A stretch of 41,696 bases of DNA from Chloroflexota bacterium. Lineage in GTDB: Bacteria; Chloroflexota; UBA6077; CF-72. The stretch is from positions 1 to 41,696 of the forward strand of contig JAFAOS010000115.1 in NCBI GenBank assembly GCA_019247515.1, written 5' to 3'. This document shows positions 16,688 to 24,703 of the stretch, piece after piece (positions within the stretch are counted from its first letter, which is position 1; the number at the start of each line of letters is the position of its first letter). The position numbers and the translations under genes were made by a program. A model generated the notes under the pieces. It saw only the letters and a list, made by a program, of their open reading frames with translations. It ran no database searches and was not told the DNA's origin.

Positions 16688-17848
16688 TCAGATTCCGTAC
16701 GGGTCGGCCGCGTCGCGCAGCCCATCGCCCAGGAAGTTGAAGGCCAGAATCGCCACGATCACAGGAATGGCCGGCCACAGAAGCCAGGGCGAGATCGCCG
16801 CCGTCTGTACATTCGATGCCTCCTGAAGCATCACTCCCCAGGAGATCGCTGGCGGGCGCATGCCTAGCCCCAGGAAGCTCAGCGACGTTTCAAAAATGAC
16901 GATGGCCGGCAGCGCCAGCGTGGTCGCAGCGATGATGTGGCTCAAGAACGACGGCACGAGGTGGTGGTGGATGATGCGCAGGCGCGAGCAGCCAATCAGT
17001 TCAGCAGCGGTGATGAAATCCTCCTCTCGGAGTGAAAGAAACCGCCCGCGGACCACACGCGCCAGCTCGGTCCACGAGAAGAGCGAAAAGATGAGGGTCA
17101 TCGTAAAAAAGACCTGCTCGATGGTCCACTCTTTCGGCACCGCGGCGGCCAATCCCATCCAGAGCGGAATCGTGGGAATCGAACGGAGGATCTCGATCAG
17201 GCGCTGGATGATGGTGTCGACCGTTCCGCCGAGGTAGCCAGAGAGGCCGCCAAGGAGCACGCCAAGGATCAGGCTGAGTATCACACTCGCCAGACCGATC
17301 AGCAACGAGATGCGAGTGGCATACATCAGGCGTGAAAACTGATCTCGACCCTGCTGGTCCGTGCCCAGCAAGAACAGCGAATTCTCCGCGGTGCGGCCCT
17401 CACCAGATACACCAATAAGGTGTCGATCCATCGGAATCAGCCCGAACAGCGTGTACGCAAAGCCCTGCGCGAAGAATGTGATCGGCACTTTCACGTTTGG
17501 ATCATCAACATAGACCCGCTTGAAGGTTTGCGGGTCGCGCTGGCCCGACAGACCGTACACATACGGGCCGAACTGCCCGCTATAGAAAAAGTGCACTGCC
17601 TGCGGTGCGATCAATCCGCGTTGCGCGTCGGAGGCGAGTGGATCCGAATACGCCAGGAAGTCGGCCCCGGCCGCGCTCACGTAGAAAATGACGACCACGA
17701 CCGACGATACGAGCGCCAGCTTGTGCTTTCGAAAGCGCCACCACATCAGCTGCCACTGAGTGGCCACTGACACGCGCTCCTCTGCCTCAGTCGTTGGCAG
17801 CGCGTCCGGCGCCTGAACCTCAGGGCTGAGGATCTCGCCCGGAATCAT
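16688..17848 (-). CDS. ABC transporter permease, DppC/OppC type
   Basis: 386 residues from the ATG at 17848, whose ATGA overlaps the stop of the other permease by four bases, so the two are translationally coupled. The same frame is open much further upstream, but that part lies antiparallel to nothing and inside the DppB gene in another frame. Seen: one helix at about 45-65, a long extracytoplasmic stretch of roughly 100 residues (usually about 40), the DppC motif LLGTDQQGRDQFSRLMYATRISL, five further helices, and an EAA loop (ITAAELIGCSRLRIIHHHLVP). It forms half of the membrane pore. The long loop likely contacts the oversized solute-binding protein. Confidence 0.9.
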   Translation of the reverse strand: MIPGEILSPEVQAPDALPTTEAEERVSVATQWQLMWWRFRKHKLALVSSVVVVIFYVSAAGADFLAYSDPLASDAQRGLIAPQAVHFFYSGQFGPYVYGLSGQRDPQTFKRVYVDDPNVKVPITFFAQGFAYTLFGLIPMDRHLIGVSGEGRTAENSLFLLGTDQQGRDQFSRLMYATRISLLIGLASVILSLILGVLLGGLSGYLGGTVDTIIQRLIEILRSIPTIPLWMGLAAAVPKEWTIEQVFFTMTLIFSLFSWTELARVVRGRFLSLREEDFITAAELIGCSRLRIIHHHLVPSFLSHIIAATTLALPAIVIFETSLSFLGLGMRPPAISWGVMLQEASNVQTAAISPWLLWPAIPVIVAILAFNFLGDGLRDAADPYGI

Positions 17849-18834
17849 CGACTCTCCAGACGGATGCGCGGATCCAGCCACATCAGTAGCAGGTCTGAGA
17901 GCAGGGTCCCGATGACAGTGAGCGTGCCCAGCAGGAGGATGATCGTGCCGGCCAGAAACATGTCCAGCGCGATCAATGCGCTGTAGAGTAGCGGGCCGAC
18001 CGTCGGCAGGCTCAGGACGATCGACACAATGACGCTGCCCGAGACGATATACGGCAGCGTGTAACCGATGGTGCTCGCGAATGGATTGAGGGCAACTCGC
18101 ACGGGGTACTTGACGATCACTCTGTGCTCGGGTAGCCCCTTCGCCCGAGCCGTCACGACATATGGCTTGCGCTTTTCGTCCAACAGGTTGGCGCGCATGA
18201 TGCGAATCAGGCCCGCAGTCGCAGCCATGCCCAGAACCACAGCGGGTATGGGTAGGTGTGCGAGCATGTCCTGGAACTTGGCCCAACTCCAGGGCGCGTC
18301 CGCAAAGGCAGGCGAAAACAGGCCGCCTACATTCGCATTGAAGTACTTGAACCCGAAGTACAGGACCAGCAAGGCCAGCAGAAAGTTGGGAATTGCCAGC
18401 CCGACAAAGCCGACGAACGTGAATACGTAGTCGAGGATCGAGTTCTGGCGAATCGCCGAATAGATGCCGATCGGTAGCGCGACCACCCATGTGAACACCA
18501 GGGCGGCGAGGGACACGGCGATGGTGAGCCAGAGGCGGTCGCCGATCACCTGAGCAACAGGCAACTGATACTCCATCGCCACGCCGAAGTTGCCATGCAC
18601 GATCATGCCGACCCAGCGCAGGTATTGGATGTAGATGGGTTGGTCGAGGCCGTACTGGATGCGCAGGTTCTGGGCTGTTTCGGCCGACACCGCGCCTCCG
18701 CTAGCGGCCATCTGAGCGATGTACGACGTCACGTAGTCACCAGGCGGGAGATGGATGATCAAAAAAGACAGGATGGAGATCGCGACGATAGTGAACGCCG
18801 CGAGGATGAGCCGCTGCGCAATGTAGCTCGCCAC
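17845..18834 (-). CDS. ABC transporter permease, DppB/OppB type
   Basis: 329 residues from a GTG at 18834. Seen: the classic first helix followed by a periplasmic loop with LPPGDYVTSYIAQ, a large loop with YGLDQPIYIQYLRWVGMIVHG and NFGVAMEYQ, six predicted helices, and an EAA loop with YVVTARAKGLPEHRVIVKYPVR. It forms the other half of the importer pore and is the first gene of the five-gene transport operon. A likely promoter lies at 18901-18929. The TetR gene ends 134 bases upstream on the same strand, so TetR readthrough or separate initiation are both possible. Confidence 0.92.
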   Translation of the reverse strand: MASYIAQRLILAAFTIVAISILSFLIIHLPPGDYVTSYIAQMAASGGAVSAETAQNLRIQYGLDQPIYIQYLRWVGMIVHGNFGVAMEYQLPVAQVIGDRLWLTIAVSLAALVFTWVVALPIGIYSAIRQNSILDYVFTFVGFVGLAIPNFLLALLVLYFGFKYFNANVGGLFSPAFADAPWSWAKFQDMLAHLPIPAVVLGMAATAGLIRIMRANLLDEKRKPYVVTARAKGLPEHRVIVKYPVRVALNPFASTIGYTLPYIVSGSVIVSIVLSLPTVGPLLYSALIALDMFLAGTIILLLGTLTVIGTLLSDLLLMWLDPRIRLESR

Positions 18835-18900
18835 CGTGTGTTTCTGCCCGTCCTCTGGACAGGAAGGCCATCGCTAGCCCGCCCTGTTCACGAGAGTGCC

Positions 18901-18929
18901 ATCGTACCGGCCGTCTGTCGCGATGACAA
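18901..18929 (-). promoter_or_regulatory. Putative promoter of the oligopeptide-type importer operon
   Basis: On the minus strand TTGTCA (18924-18929) and TACGAT (18901-18906) are exactly 17 bases apart, matching five and four of six consensus bases. The predicted transcription start leaves a leader of about 60 bases before the GTG at 18834. I see no copy of the 19752-19771 inverted repeat here, so control by the neighbouring TetR is not supported by a shared site. Confidence 0.5.
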
Positions 18930-18968
18930 CGATGATGAACTGCCTAGGTCACAGGAGACGCCGTTTAC

Positions 18969-19670
18969 TCAGCTCCGAAGGCGAACTCCGGATTCGTCGC
19001 GCTCAAGGTGGGTCACACTCAATCCGTTGAAGATCAGGTCGATGTACTCGGCAGCGATCTGGTCGGGCGTAAGCGCGCCATCGGCGCGAAACCAGCGCCC
19101 GACTGTCTGGCCGACACCAAGCAGCGCAAAAGACGCTAACTTGGCATCCACGGGCCGAAACTCACCCGCGGCAATGCCCCAGCGAATGAGCTCGCGGAAC
19201 TGTCGCTCATAGCTGGCGCGCAAGGCGATGTACTCAGCTCGGTGCTCGGGAGTGAGGTTCAGCATGTCGACGGCCGAGAATGTGGTGCCAAAGGCCTGGC
19301 GCGCGCTGAACTCGATGTGGAGCGCAAATGCCTCGGCCAGGCGCTCCCTCCACGTGCTACCCGCCACCTGCAACCTTAGCTGTAAGGCATCACACAGCTC
19401 GCGCAAGCTGTCCATCAGCGCGTCGAACAGGAGTCGCTCCTTGGTCGGGCAGTGGAAAAAGAGCGTGCCGAGGCTGATGCCGGCATCGGCGGCGATCTGG
19501 CGCATGGATGCCGCGGCATAACCCTGGTCAGCGAATCGGGCCCTGGCCGCGGAATGTACCCGCTTGAGGGTTGGCTGGCCATCCTCAGTTCCGTTTTGAC
19601 CAACACGTGCGCCGCGCGGGGCCGGCTTGTTCGCCGAGGAACGCTGAGCGCCAGACGTGCTTCTCACCAC
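18969..19670 (-). CDS. TetR-family transcriptional regulator
   Basis: 233 residues from a GTG at 19670. The first 35 residues are a basic, disordered-looking extension. The helix-turn-helix follows at about 38-85: SAARARFADQGYAAASMRQIAADAG, then ISLGTLFFHCPTKERLL, where most relatives have a Tyr/Phe-x-His-Phe. The C-terminal part (about 95-225) is an all-helical ligand-binding and dimerisation domain that includes a C-terminal segment of the type seen in fatty-acid or CoA-ligand TetRs (FALLGVGQTVGRWF). It is divergent from the solute-binding gene at 19800, and the gap holds a perfect inverted repeat of operator size. It probably represses that gene and itself until a ligand binds; the ligand is unknown. 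Confidence 0.9.
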   Translation of the reverse strand: MVRSTSGAQRSSANKPAPRGARVGQNGTEDGQPTLKRVHSAARARFADQGYAAASMRQIAADAGISLGTLFFHCPTKERLLFDALMDSLRELCDALQLRLQVAGSTWRERLAEAFALHIEFSARQAFGTTFSAVDMLNLTPEHRAEYIALRASYERQFRELIRWGIAAGEFRPVDAKLASFALLGVGQTVGRWFRADGALTPDQIAAEYIDLIFNGLSVTHLERDESGVRLRS

Positions 19671-19684
19671 GGACTCGCGCCTCG

Positions 19685-19714
19685 AGCCTACTCAATCAGA
19701 CGCTTGACCGTCAA
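19685..19714 (-). promoter_or_regulatory. Putative tetR promoter
   Basis: On the minus strand TTGACG (19709-19714) and TAGGCT (19685-19690) are 18 bases apart. The predicted start lies close to the GTG at 19670, leaving only a few leader bases. Its -35 box forms one arm of the palindrome TTGAC-C-GTCAA (19704-19714), shared with the opposite promoter. Confidence 0.4.
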
Positions 19715-19732
19715 TCATGAACGGATTATCGT
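19704..19732 (+). promoter_or_regulatory. Putative promoter of the orphan solute-binding gene
   Basis: TTGACC (19704-19709) and TATCGT (19727-19732) with a 17-base spacer. The predicted transcription start is near 19739, about 60 bases before the GTG at 19800 and directly upstream of the inverted repeat at 19752-19771. It overlaps the tetR promoter at the -35 boxes, so polymerase binding at the two should compete. Confidence 0.5.
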
Positions 19733-19751
19733 ATGCGCAACAGCGCGGCTC

Positions 19752-19771
19752 GATCGGACGTCCGTCCGATC
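19752..19771. promoter_or_regulatory. Perfect 9-2-9 inverted repeat, candidate TetR operator
   Basis: GATCGGACG and CGTCCGATC are exact reverse complements separated by TC. Size, symmetry and position (between divergent tetR and a target gene, just downstream of the predicted start of the target) are those of a TetR-family operator. A repressor bound here would block transcription of the solute-binding gene. Confidence 0.6.
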
Positions 19772-19799
19772 ACTGGGCGCCGCAGCAAAGGGGGTCGTC

Positions 19800-21368
19800 G
19801 TGGATCAGGAACTGGCCGGCCATCTTCAAAGCATGTCACGGCGTCGCGCGCTCGGCCTCATGAGCGCCGGGGCGCTCACCGCCCTCGCCGCGGCCTGCGC
19901 ACCCAGCTCGCCTCCACCCGCTGCCTCGCCGAGGGCAGACCAACCCAGGCCCGGTGGGCTGTTCCGCTGGGGCATCGTCGGAGACGCACTCACCCTTGAC
20001 GGCCACTCAATCAACGCGCCTCTCAACATCACGATGCAGCTCCACGACCGGCTCACGCAGTACGACGCGCAGTTCGTCCCTCAGCCAATGTTGGCCGAAA
20101 GCTTCGATGTAAGCTCGGACCGCACGCAACTCAAGCTCAGCCTGCGCAAGGGCGTCACCTTCCACACCGGCCGCGAGCTCACCGCCGATGACATCAAGTG
20201 GAACATTGCGCGCATTGCGCAGGACCCCAAATTGAATTCGTTGATCTATCCGCAAGCCGCCTGGTGGACGGCGATGGACGCGCCTGACAAATACACGCTT
20301 GTTCTCAAGTCGGATGCGCCACGGCCGCCAACGGTTTTCGATCTGTTCGAGTTTCTCACCATCATCGATCCACAATCAGACGACCTGAACGCACACCCGT
20401 CAGGCACCGGCCCGTTTCAGCTCGTGGAGTGGGCGCCTGGCGATCATTTCAAACTCACGAAAAACAGAAACTATTGGCAGGCAGACCGTCCCTATTTCGA
20501 CGACCTGTACGTGCAGATCTTCGGCGACCCGCAAGCGATGATTGTGGCGCTCGAGGCAACCGGGATCGACGCCGCGGACAAACCGCCAACTCGTGATGAG
20601 CTGCGGCTGAGGGGTGACAGCAACTTCCAGCTCGTGGCCAACGATATGAGTGCGGCCTATTACTGCATGTCGATGAATACGAGCGTGCCGCCACTTGACA
20701 ACAAGCTCGTGCGGCAGGCGCTCAGCTACGCGACGGATCGCAAGCGGATGGTTGACACGGCCCTGCCGGGTCTCGGGCAACCCAAGTTCCTGCCCTGGCC
20801 GTCACATTCGCCTGCCTACGAGGCCGACAAGGACGCGGCATACCCATTTGACCTGGACAAAGCCCGTGATCTGCTTCAGCAGGCAGGCATCTCGAACGCG
20901 GAGTTGGAGTTACTGTACTCTGCGCAGTTCGCCGAGTACCCAACTATGGCCCAGATCTACCAAAGCGATCTGGCAAAACTGGGCATCGCACTCAAACTCC
21001 GGCCGATCGACAATGGCGCCTTCCTTGCCGAGAAGCTGGCCGGCCATTTCCAGTTGACGCTCGACCGCAATACGAGCACCAGCCTGAACCCGGATCGCGG
21101 TATCAGCGGTGGCTTTCTGGGCAAGGCCAACGTACAGAAGTTCGCCGATCCGGCGTATTTGTCCTTGATCGATCAGGTCCTGGCAGAATCCGATGCGGAA
21201 AAGCGGAAGCCGCTCCTGTCTCGGTTCAATGACATTCTCGTCGACGAAGCCTTCGTGCCGTCGCTCTGCTCCGTGCCCACCGCGGCCCTGGCCAGCGGCC
21301 GCGTTCGAGGGCTCGTCTACAGTGCCGCCGAAAACTGGAAGATCGGGGACATGTGGCTAGCCGCCTGA
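19800..21368 (+). CDS. Orphan solute-binding lipoprotein, family 5
   Basis: 522 residues from the GTG at 19800, chosen because AAAGGGGG lies about six bases upstream; an ATG at 19833 would remove eleven residues but keep the leader. Leader: SRRRALGLM twin-arginine-like motif, hydrophobic stretch, lipobox ending at Cys33 (LAAAC). The mature domain is SBP_bac_5: LKLSLRKGVTFHTGRELTADDIKWN, GTGPFQLVEWAPGDHFKLTKNRNYW and VRQALSYATDRKRMV. It should bind a peptide-like, opine-like or other organic solute outside the membrane. No permease or ATPase accompanies it. It is homologous to the proteins at 31507-33120 and 36189-37844. Regulation by the divergent TetR is likely. Confidence 0.88.
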   Translation: MDQELAGHLQSMSRRRALGLMSAGALTALAAACAPSSPPPAASPRADQPRPGGLFRWGIVGDALTLDGHSINAPLNITMQLHDRLTQYDAQFVPQPMLAESFDVSSDRTQLKLSLRKGVTFHTGRELTADDIKWNIARIAQDPKLNSLIYPQAAWWTAMDAPDKYTLVLKSDAPRPPTVFDLFEFLTIIDPQSDDLNAHPSGTGPFQLVEWAPGDHFKLTKNRNYWQADRPYFDDLYVQIFGDPQAMIVALEATGIDAADKPPTRDELRLRGDSNFQLVANDMSAAYYCMSMNTSVPPLDNKLVRQALSYATDRKRMVDTALPGLGQPKFLPWPSHSPAYEADKDAAYPFDLDKARDLLQQAGISNAELELLYSAQFAEYPTMAQIYQSDLAKLGIALKLRPIDNGAFLAEKLAGHFQLTLDRNTSTSLNPDRGISGGFLGKANVQKFADPAYLSLIDQVLAESDAEKRKPLLSRFNDILVDEAFVPSLCSVPTAALASGRVRGLVYSAAENWKIGDMWLAA

Positions 21369-21402
21369 TGTGCAATCCAGCGTTCGCAAGCCAGTCCTCG
21401 CC

Positions 21403-22227
21403 TCACGTTTTTGCGGCGTAGTAATCGTCCATAAAGGCCCGCGTGCCATCCAGCGCGATCTTGGCCCACTCCGCGGCGGAGTACCCCGACTCGCGGTCGG
21501 ACCACTCAATACTCAACGGGATGTTGGCAGGCAGGGCATCCAGGATTTCCCCCAGCGGCACGGATCCCTTGCCCATCGCCGGCTGTCGGGTTGGAGCTCC
21601 GGCGCGGGGGTCGGCGCCTGGCCCAGAAGTGGGACTGCCGTCCCTGATCTGCGTGTACGGAAAGAGCTTTGGGTCCTGGCCCTCGAGCATTTCGGCGGTG
21701 TGGCCAACCCGCCAGAAGTGCATTGGGTCGAGACAGATGACAGCGTTCTTACGGCCAGATTCCTCGATGACCTTCAGCGCTTTCGGCAAGGTATTGACCT
21801 GGTTCTGCGTCACCGGCGCTTCCATCGACACAGTCATGCCCAGGTTGCCGACGGCATCGCAGAGTCGACCGAAATTGTCGACCTGGCGGTTCCAATCTGG
21901 ATCATCGCAGATTGCCAGCGCGTATGGGAAACCGAGCTCGGCCGTAAATTCCAGCGACGGCAGCATGTGGTCAAGGTCGAAATTCGGGCGGATGTAGTAG
22001 CTCAGTGCGTCGTACAGGATCAAGCCTGAACTGGCAAGTGCGCTCTTGACGTCACGCATCAGCGCAGGGTTGCCGGTAATCGGCTGCGTGACCGACTCGT
22101 AGTTTACGCCGGGTGATGCGTATGTGCGCAGGCCGATTCCGTCATAGCCGGCCTTGACGAGCGCATCGATGTACTCAAGGGCTGGAACGCCAATTAAGGA
22201 GTTGGGGGACATGGCGATTTTATTCAT
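21403..22227 (-). CDS. Sugar-phosphate isomerase/epimerase-like TIM-barrel protein
   Basis: 274 residues, usual length for the xylose-isomerase-like AP-endonuclease-2 family. Seen: an N-terminal strand (KIAMSPNSLIG), YDGIGLRTYA, the metal-site glutamate in VSMEAPV, the Asp/His pair in CLDPMHFWRVG, and a final SIEWSDRE glutamate. Such enzymes bind a divalent metal and isomerise, epimerise or dehydrate keto-sugars, inositols or related acids. It starts 218 bases downstream-side of the family-1 binding protein stop, on the same strand (31-base gap), so the two probably form one operon in which the binding protein comes first. It converges on the orphan family-5 protein gene. Confidence 0.85.
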   Translation of the reverse strand: MNKIAMSPNSLIGVPALEYIDALVKAGYDGIGLRTYASPGVNYESVTQPITGNPALMRDVKSALASSGLILYDALSYYIRPNFDLDHMLPSLEFTAELGFPYALAICDDPDWNRQVDNFGRLCDAVGNLGMTVSMEAPVTQNQVNTLPKALKVIEESGRKNAVICLDPMHFWRVGHTAEMLEGQDPKLFPYTQIRDGSPTSGPGADPRAGAPTRQPAMGKGSVPLGEILDALPANIPLSIEWSDRESGYSAAEWAKIALDGTRAFMDDYYAAKT

Positions 22228-22257
22228 TGTGGGACTCCGAGAATGCCAGAGCCACCG

Positions 22258-24009
22258 TCAGCCGGCGGCAAGGGCTTGTTGTAGCTCAGTGCGTATCTGG
22301 TTGCCTCCGTTGCTCTGCCAGTCCTTGATGATCTGGTCGAAATCACTGAGCGGGCGTCGACCGGCGAGGACGTCAGTGGTGCCATCCATCAGAGCCTGCC
22401 CGAGCGGGATCCCGATGGTGTCCAGGGTTGGCGAGCTGAAGCCGAGCGTAGGGTCGGAAATTCCGACGGCAATCGCGGCCTTTTCGAAATCCGTCGCAGC
22501 TTTGGCGTAGTCGGGTATGCCGGGCCAGAAGGCCACCTGAGGGCGCTGCACGATGTATTTCCACGGTACCGAGTTGGCGTCGGTGTTGCTCGGCGGCAGC
22601 ACTGTGATGCTGCCATCCGCGCCGAGCGTATAGTCGACGTCCTTGACTCCCACAGTCAGCAGCAGGTCTTCCGCGCTACCAAAGGGCGCCGCCAGCCAGT
22701 TGGCGATTCGCAGCAGTTCTTTGATTCGATCCGGCGAGGCGGCCTTGAAGGTACTCGTCGCGACGTAGCCGTGGCCGAAGAAATGCTGGGCTTTGCCCCC
22801 ATCGTGGGCGGGGAATGGATAGACCGCGGCGGGGGTAACGGGCGGCTGCTGTCTGGGTCCGCGCGCCCAGGCGTCCTGCCACGCGTTGCCGAACGTCTCG
22901 ACATCCAGGACATACTTCGAGCCAATCAGGCCATTGCGGGCCACGGTACTATCGGCGATGGTCAGTGCGTCGGGATGGTAGACGCCCGACTGGACCAGGT
23001 CTCGAACATACGCCAGCGCTTCCTTGTACTCAGGCGTTTCGATGTCCTTGGTCAGCTTTCCGCTCGAGTCGAGCGCCCAGTTGTTGGGACAGCCGAACAT
23101 CGCCGCGTAGTAGTAGATGTAGTACATCTGGTTGAGATAGCAGCCCATGCCCCAGATGTTGTCCGACGGCCTGGTGAGTGCCTGCAGCACGCGTTTGAAG
23201 TCGTCCGAGTTCTTGGGCACATAATCTTTGCCGATCTCCGAGTCGTAGACTCCCGAGTTCTTGAGCAGCATGCTGCCGGGGTAGTAGCGTTCGATCGGCA
23301 GCATCCATAGTCTGCCGTTGCGCGCGCAGCCCGAATTCCTCCATGCGTAGGTTGGAATCGCAGCCAGGTTGGGGTAGTCTCTGGCCGCGTCGCCGGCGAG
23401 ATACGGCGTGAGATCCGCGCACTTGGCCGCCATGAACTGGGTCAGGTTCTGAATCTGAGCCGCCCCGCTGGGGGTGACCCCGACAATGAACATGATGTCG
23501 GGCAGATCGTTGCCCGCCATCACGGTCGCCAACTTCACGCCATAATCGGCCTGAGCGATGATGGTGAACTGCATGTTCGCGTTGAGCTCTTTGTTGGTCG
23601 CCTGCCAGGCCTGGTTCTGGTCCAGCGGCGTGGGTGGCGCAGGCGCGCTGTTGTTCACGTAGAACAGTACGTTGCCGCCCGAACCTGGCGGTGTGGCGGG
23701 CAGGGCTTTGACCGGGTTCTTCGGATAGGTGATGTAGCCGTTCTCGTATTGTGGACCGGGTGCTGGAAAGTCAGGTGCGGGTCCGCTCGTATTGGGAATG
23801 AACGTCGGCAGAGCATCGGCCACTGGCGCGGGCGGGGTCGAACCAGCAGTGCTGGGAACGCCGGTCGGCGCCACAGGCCCCCCCGCGCTCGGCGCGACAG
23901 TCGGCGCCACGGGTCCCACGCCGCCACACGCTGCCAAGAGCGGTACGACAGCGCCCCCGCAAATTGCAATCTTGAGAACTCGACGTCGGGTCATATGACG
24001 CTCAGTCAT
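22258..24009 (-). CDS. Orphan extracellular solute-binding lipoprotein, family 1
   Basis: 583 residues from the ATG at 24009, preceded by AGGAG at a nine-base distance; an ATG at 23994 lacks a site. Twin-arginine-like TRRRVLKIA, hydrophobic stretch, lipobox ending at Cys28 (LLAAC), then a Pro/Thr/Val linker to about residue 75. The mature part resembles the large sugar-type SBP family 1 (LplA-like): a central Trp-ALDSSGKLTKDIETPEYKEAL segment, YVRDLVQSGVYHPD, and a C-terminal DFDQIIKDWQSNGG. It probably binds an oligosaccharide or glycoside. No permease is nearby. It is a paralogue of 26005-27714, with the same order of motifs, and is followed closely by a TIM-barrel isomerase that might process the bound sugar. 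Confidence 0.87.
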   Translation of the reverse strand: MTERHMTRRRVLKIAICGGAVVPLLAACGGVGPVAPTVAPSAGGPVAPTGVPSTAGSTPPAPVADALPTFIPNTSGPAPDFPAPGPQYENGYITYPKNPVKALPATPPGSGGNVLFYVNNSAPAPPTPLDQNQAWQATNKELNANMQFTIIAQADYGVKLATVMAGNDLPDIMFIVGVTPSGAAQIQNLTQFMAAKCADLTPYLAGDAARDYPNLAAIPTYAWRNSGCARNGRLWMLPIERYYPGSMLLKNSGVYDSEIGKDYVPKNSDDFKRVLQALTRPSDNIWGMGCYLNQMYYIYYYAAMFGCPNNWALDSSGKLTKDIETPEYKEALAYVRDLVQSGVYHPDALTIADSTVARNGLIGSKYVLDVETFGNAWQDAWARGPRQQPPVTPAAVYPFPAHDGGKAQHFFGHGYVATSTFKAASPDRIKELLRIANWLAAPFGSAEDLLLTVGVKDVDYTLGADGSITVLPPSNTDANSVPWKYIVQRPQVAFWPGIPDYAKAATDFEKAAIAVGISDPTLGFSSPTLDTIGIPLGQALMDGTTDVLAGRRPLSDFDQIIKDWQSNGGNQIRTELQQALAAG

Positions 24010-24134
24010 TGGTGTCCACTCCTCTCGTGCGGGGGACCGCGAAGTGTATGTCGAATTCCGTCACGCATCGCCGCGCGCCTGGCGTGACCGAGGCCATTCA
24101 CCAACGCGTTGCCAGAAGCAAGTCGATCCGCAGC

Positions 24135-24365
24135 TCACACTACCGAGTTGCCGCACAGATGTTTGGTTCGGCGGTCCTCCGGCTGTGTCCGATATAGATC
24201 GGCGATGAACTCTCGCACCGCTTCGCGACCCCGATGCTGGGCCTGGGCCCTCACGAAGCTGCCCTCGACAGAGAACAGGTCGGCGTAGTCCTGTGCGTCA
24301 CGGCTGTCATGGCGATGCGCATACAGGGCCAGCGTGCGACGGACCTCGTCTTGTTCTGCACTCAT
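24135..24365 (-). pseudogene. Truncated SnoaL/NTF2-like protein
   Basis: 76 residues. It opens like the SnoaL-like NTF2 superfamily (VRRTLALYAHRHDSRDAQDYADLF), continues through an AQHRGREAVREFIADLY helix, and reaches TKHLCGNSVV, where the central beta-sheet should begin. It then stops. Relatives are about 130-150 residues, and none of the three frames beyond the stop continues the fold. Such proteins are small isomerases, hydrolases or dioxygenase beta-subunits. A TACCAT hexamer lies eight bases before the ATG. It is probably a gene fragment, although a short functional protein cannot be excluded. Confidence 0.5.
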
Positions 24366-24703
24366 CTTGCGTCATGGTAGCTCGTTCATCTCTCGAGCCG
24401 AATGACGTGGCTCACGCCCATTTCCGCGCGCCAGACAAAACGTCAACGATCAGTCGCAACGTGCTCGAGTACGCCACCAACAGTGGGTCGGACTTTGTCC
24501 ATCTGCTCGCGGTAAGCGTGTGGACCGGCCGCAGTACGGACCAGCGCCTCGTCATCATCCGGTGTCGGCCCCGCGTCCCGCCACAGGTCGCTGTCGGGAA
24601 CGTGATCTGGCCACACGCGAAGTGTTTTGATCATAGACTGGACGAGCCGATCGATACGGCCAGAGTTGCCACATCGGTTAGCTGTTGTGTACGGTTGCCC
24701 GCG
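24366..24703. other. Gap upstream of the GntR gene
   Basis: About 340 bases. A 104-codon minus-strand frame (24443-24757) and an N-terminal extension of the GntR frame cross it, but neither shows a recognisable family or ribosome site. The only supported element is the promoter-like pair at 24666-24695. Confidence 0.35.
24666..24695 (+). promoter_or_regulatory. Weak promoter candidate for the GntR gene
   Basis: TTGCCA (24666-24671) and TACGGT (24690-24695) with an 18-base spacer. The -10 hexamer ends eight bases before the GTG at 24704, so transcription would start almost at the start codon. Confidence 0.3.

Noticed and set aside
16688..18490. A 600-residue fusion permease
   Set aside because: The upstream part of the frame overlaps DppB in another frame; the ATGA overlap at 17845-17848 and family start support two separate genes.
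21370..22029. 219-codon plus-strand frame opposite the TIM-barrel gene
   Set aside because: Shadow frame; the minus strand carries the isomerase metal-site motifs.
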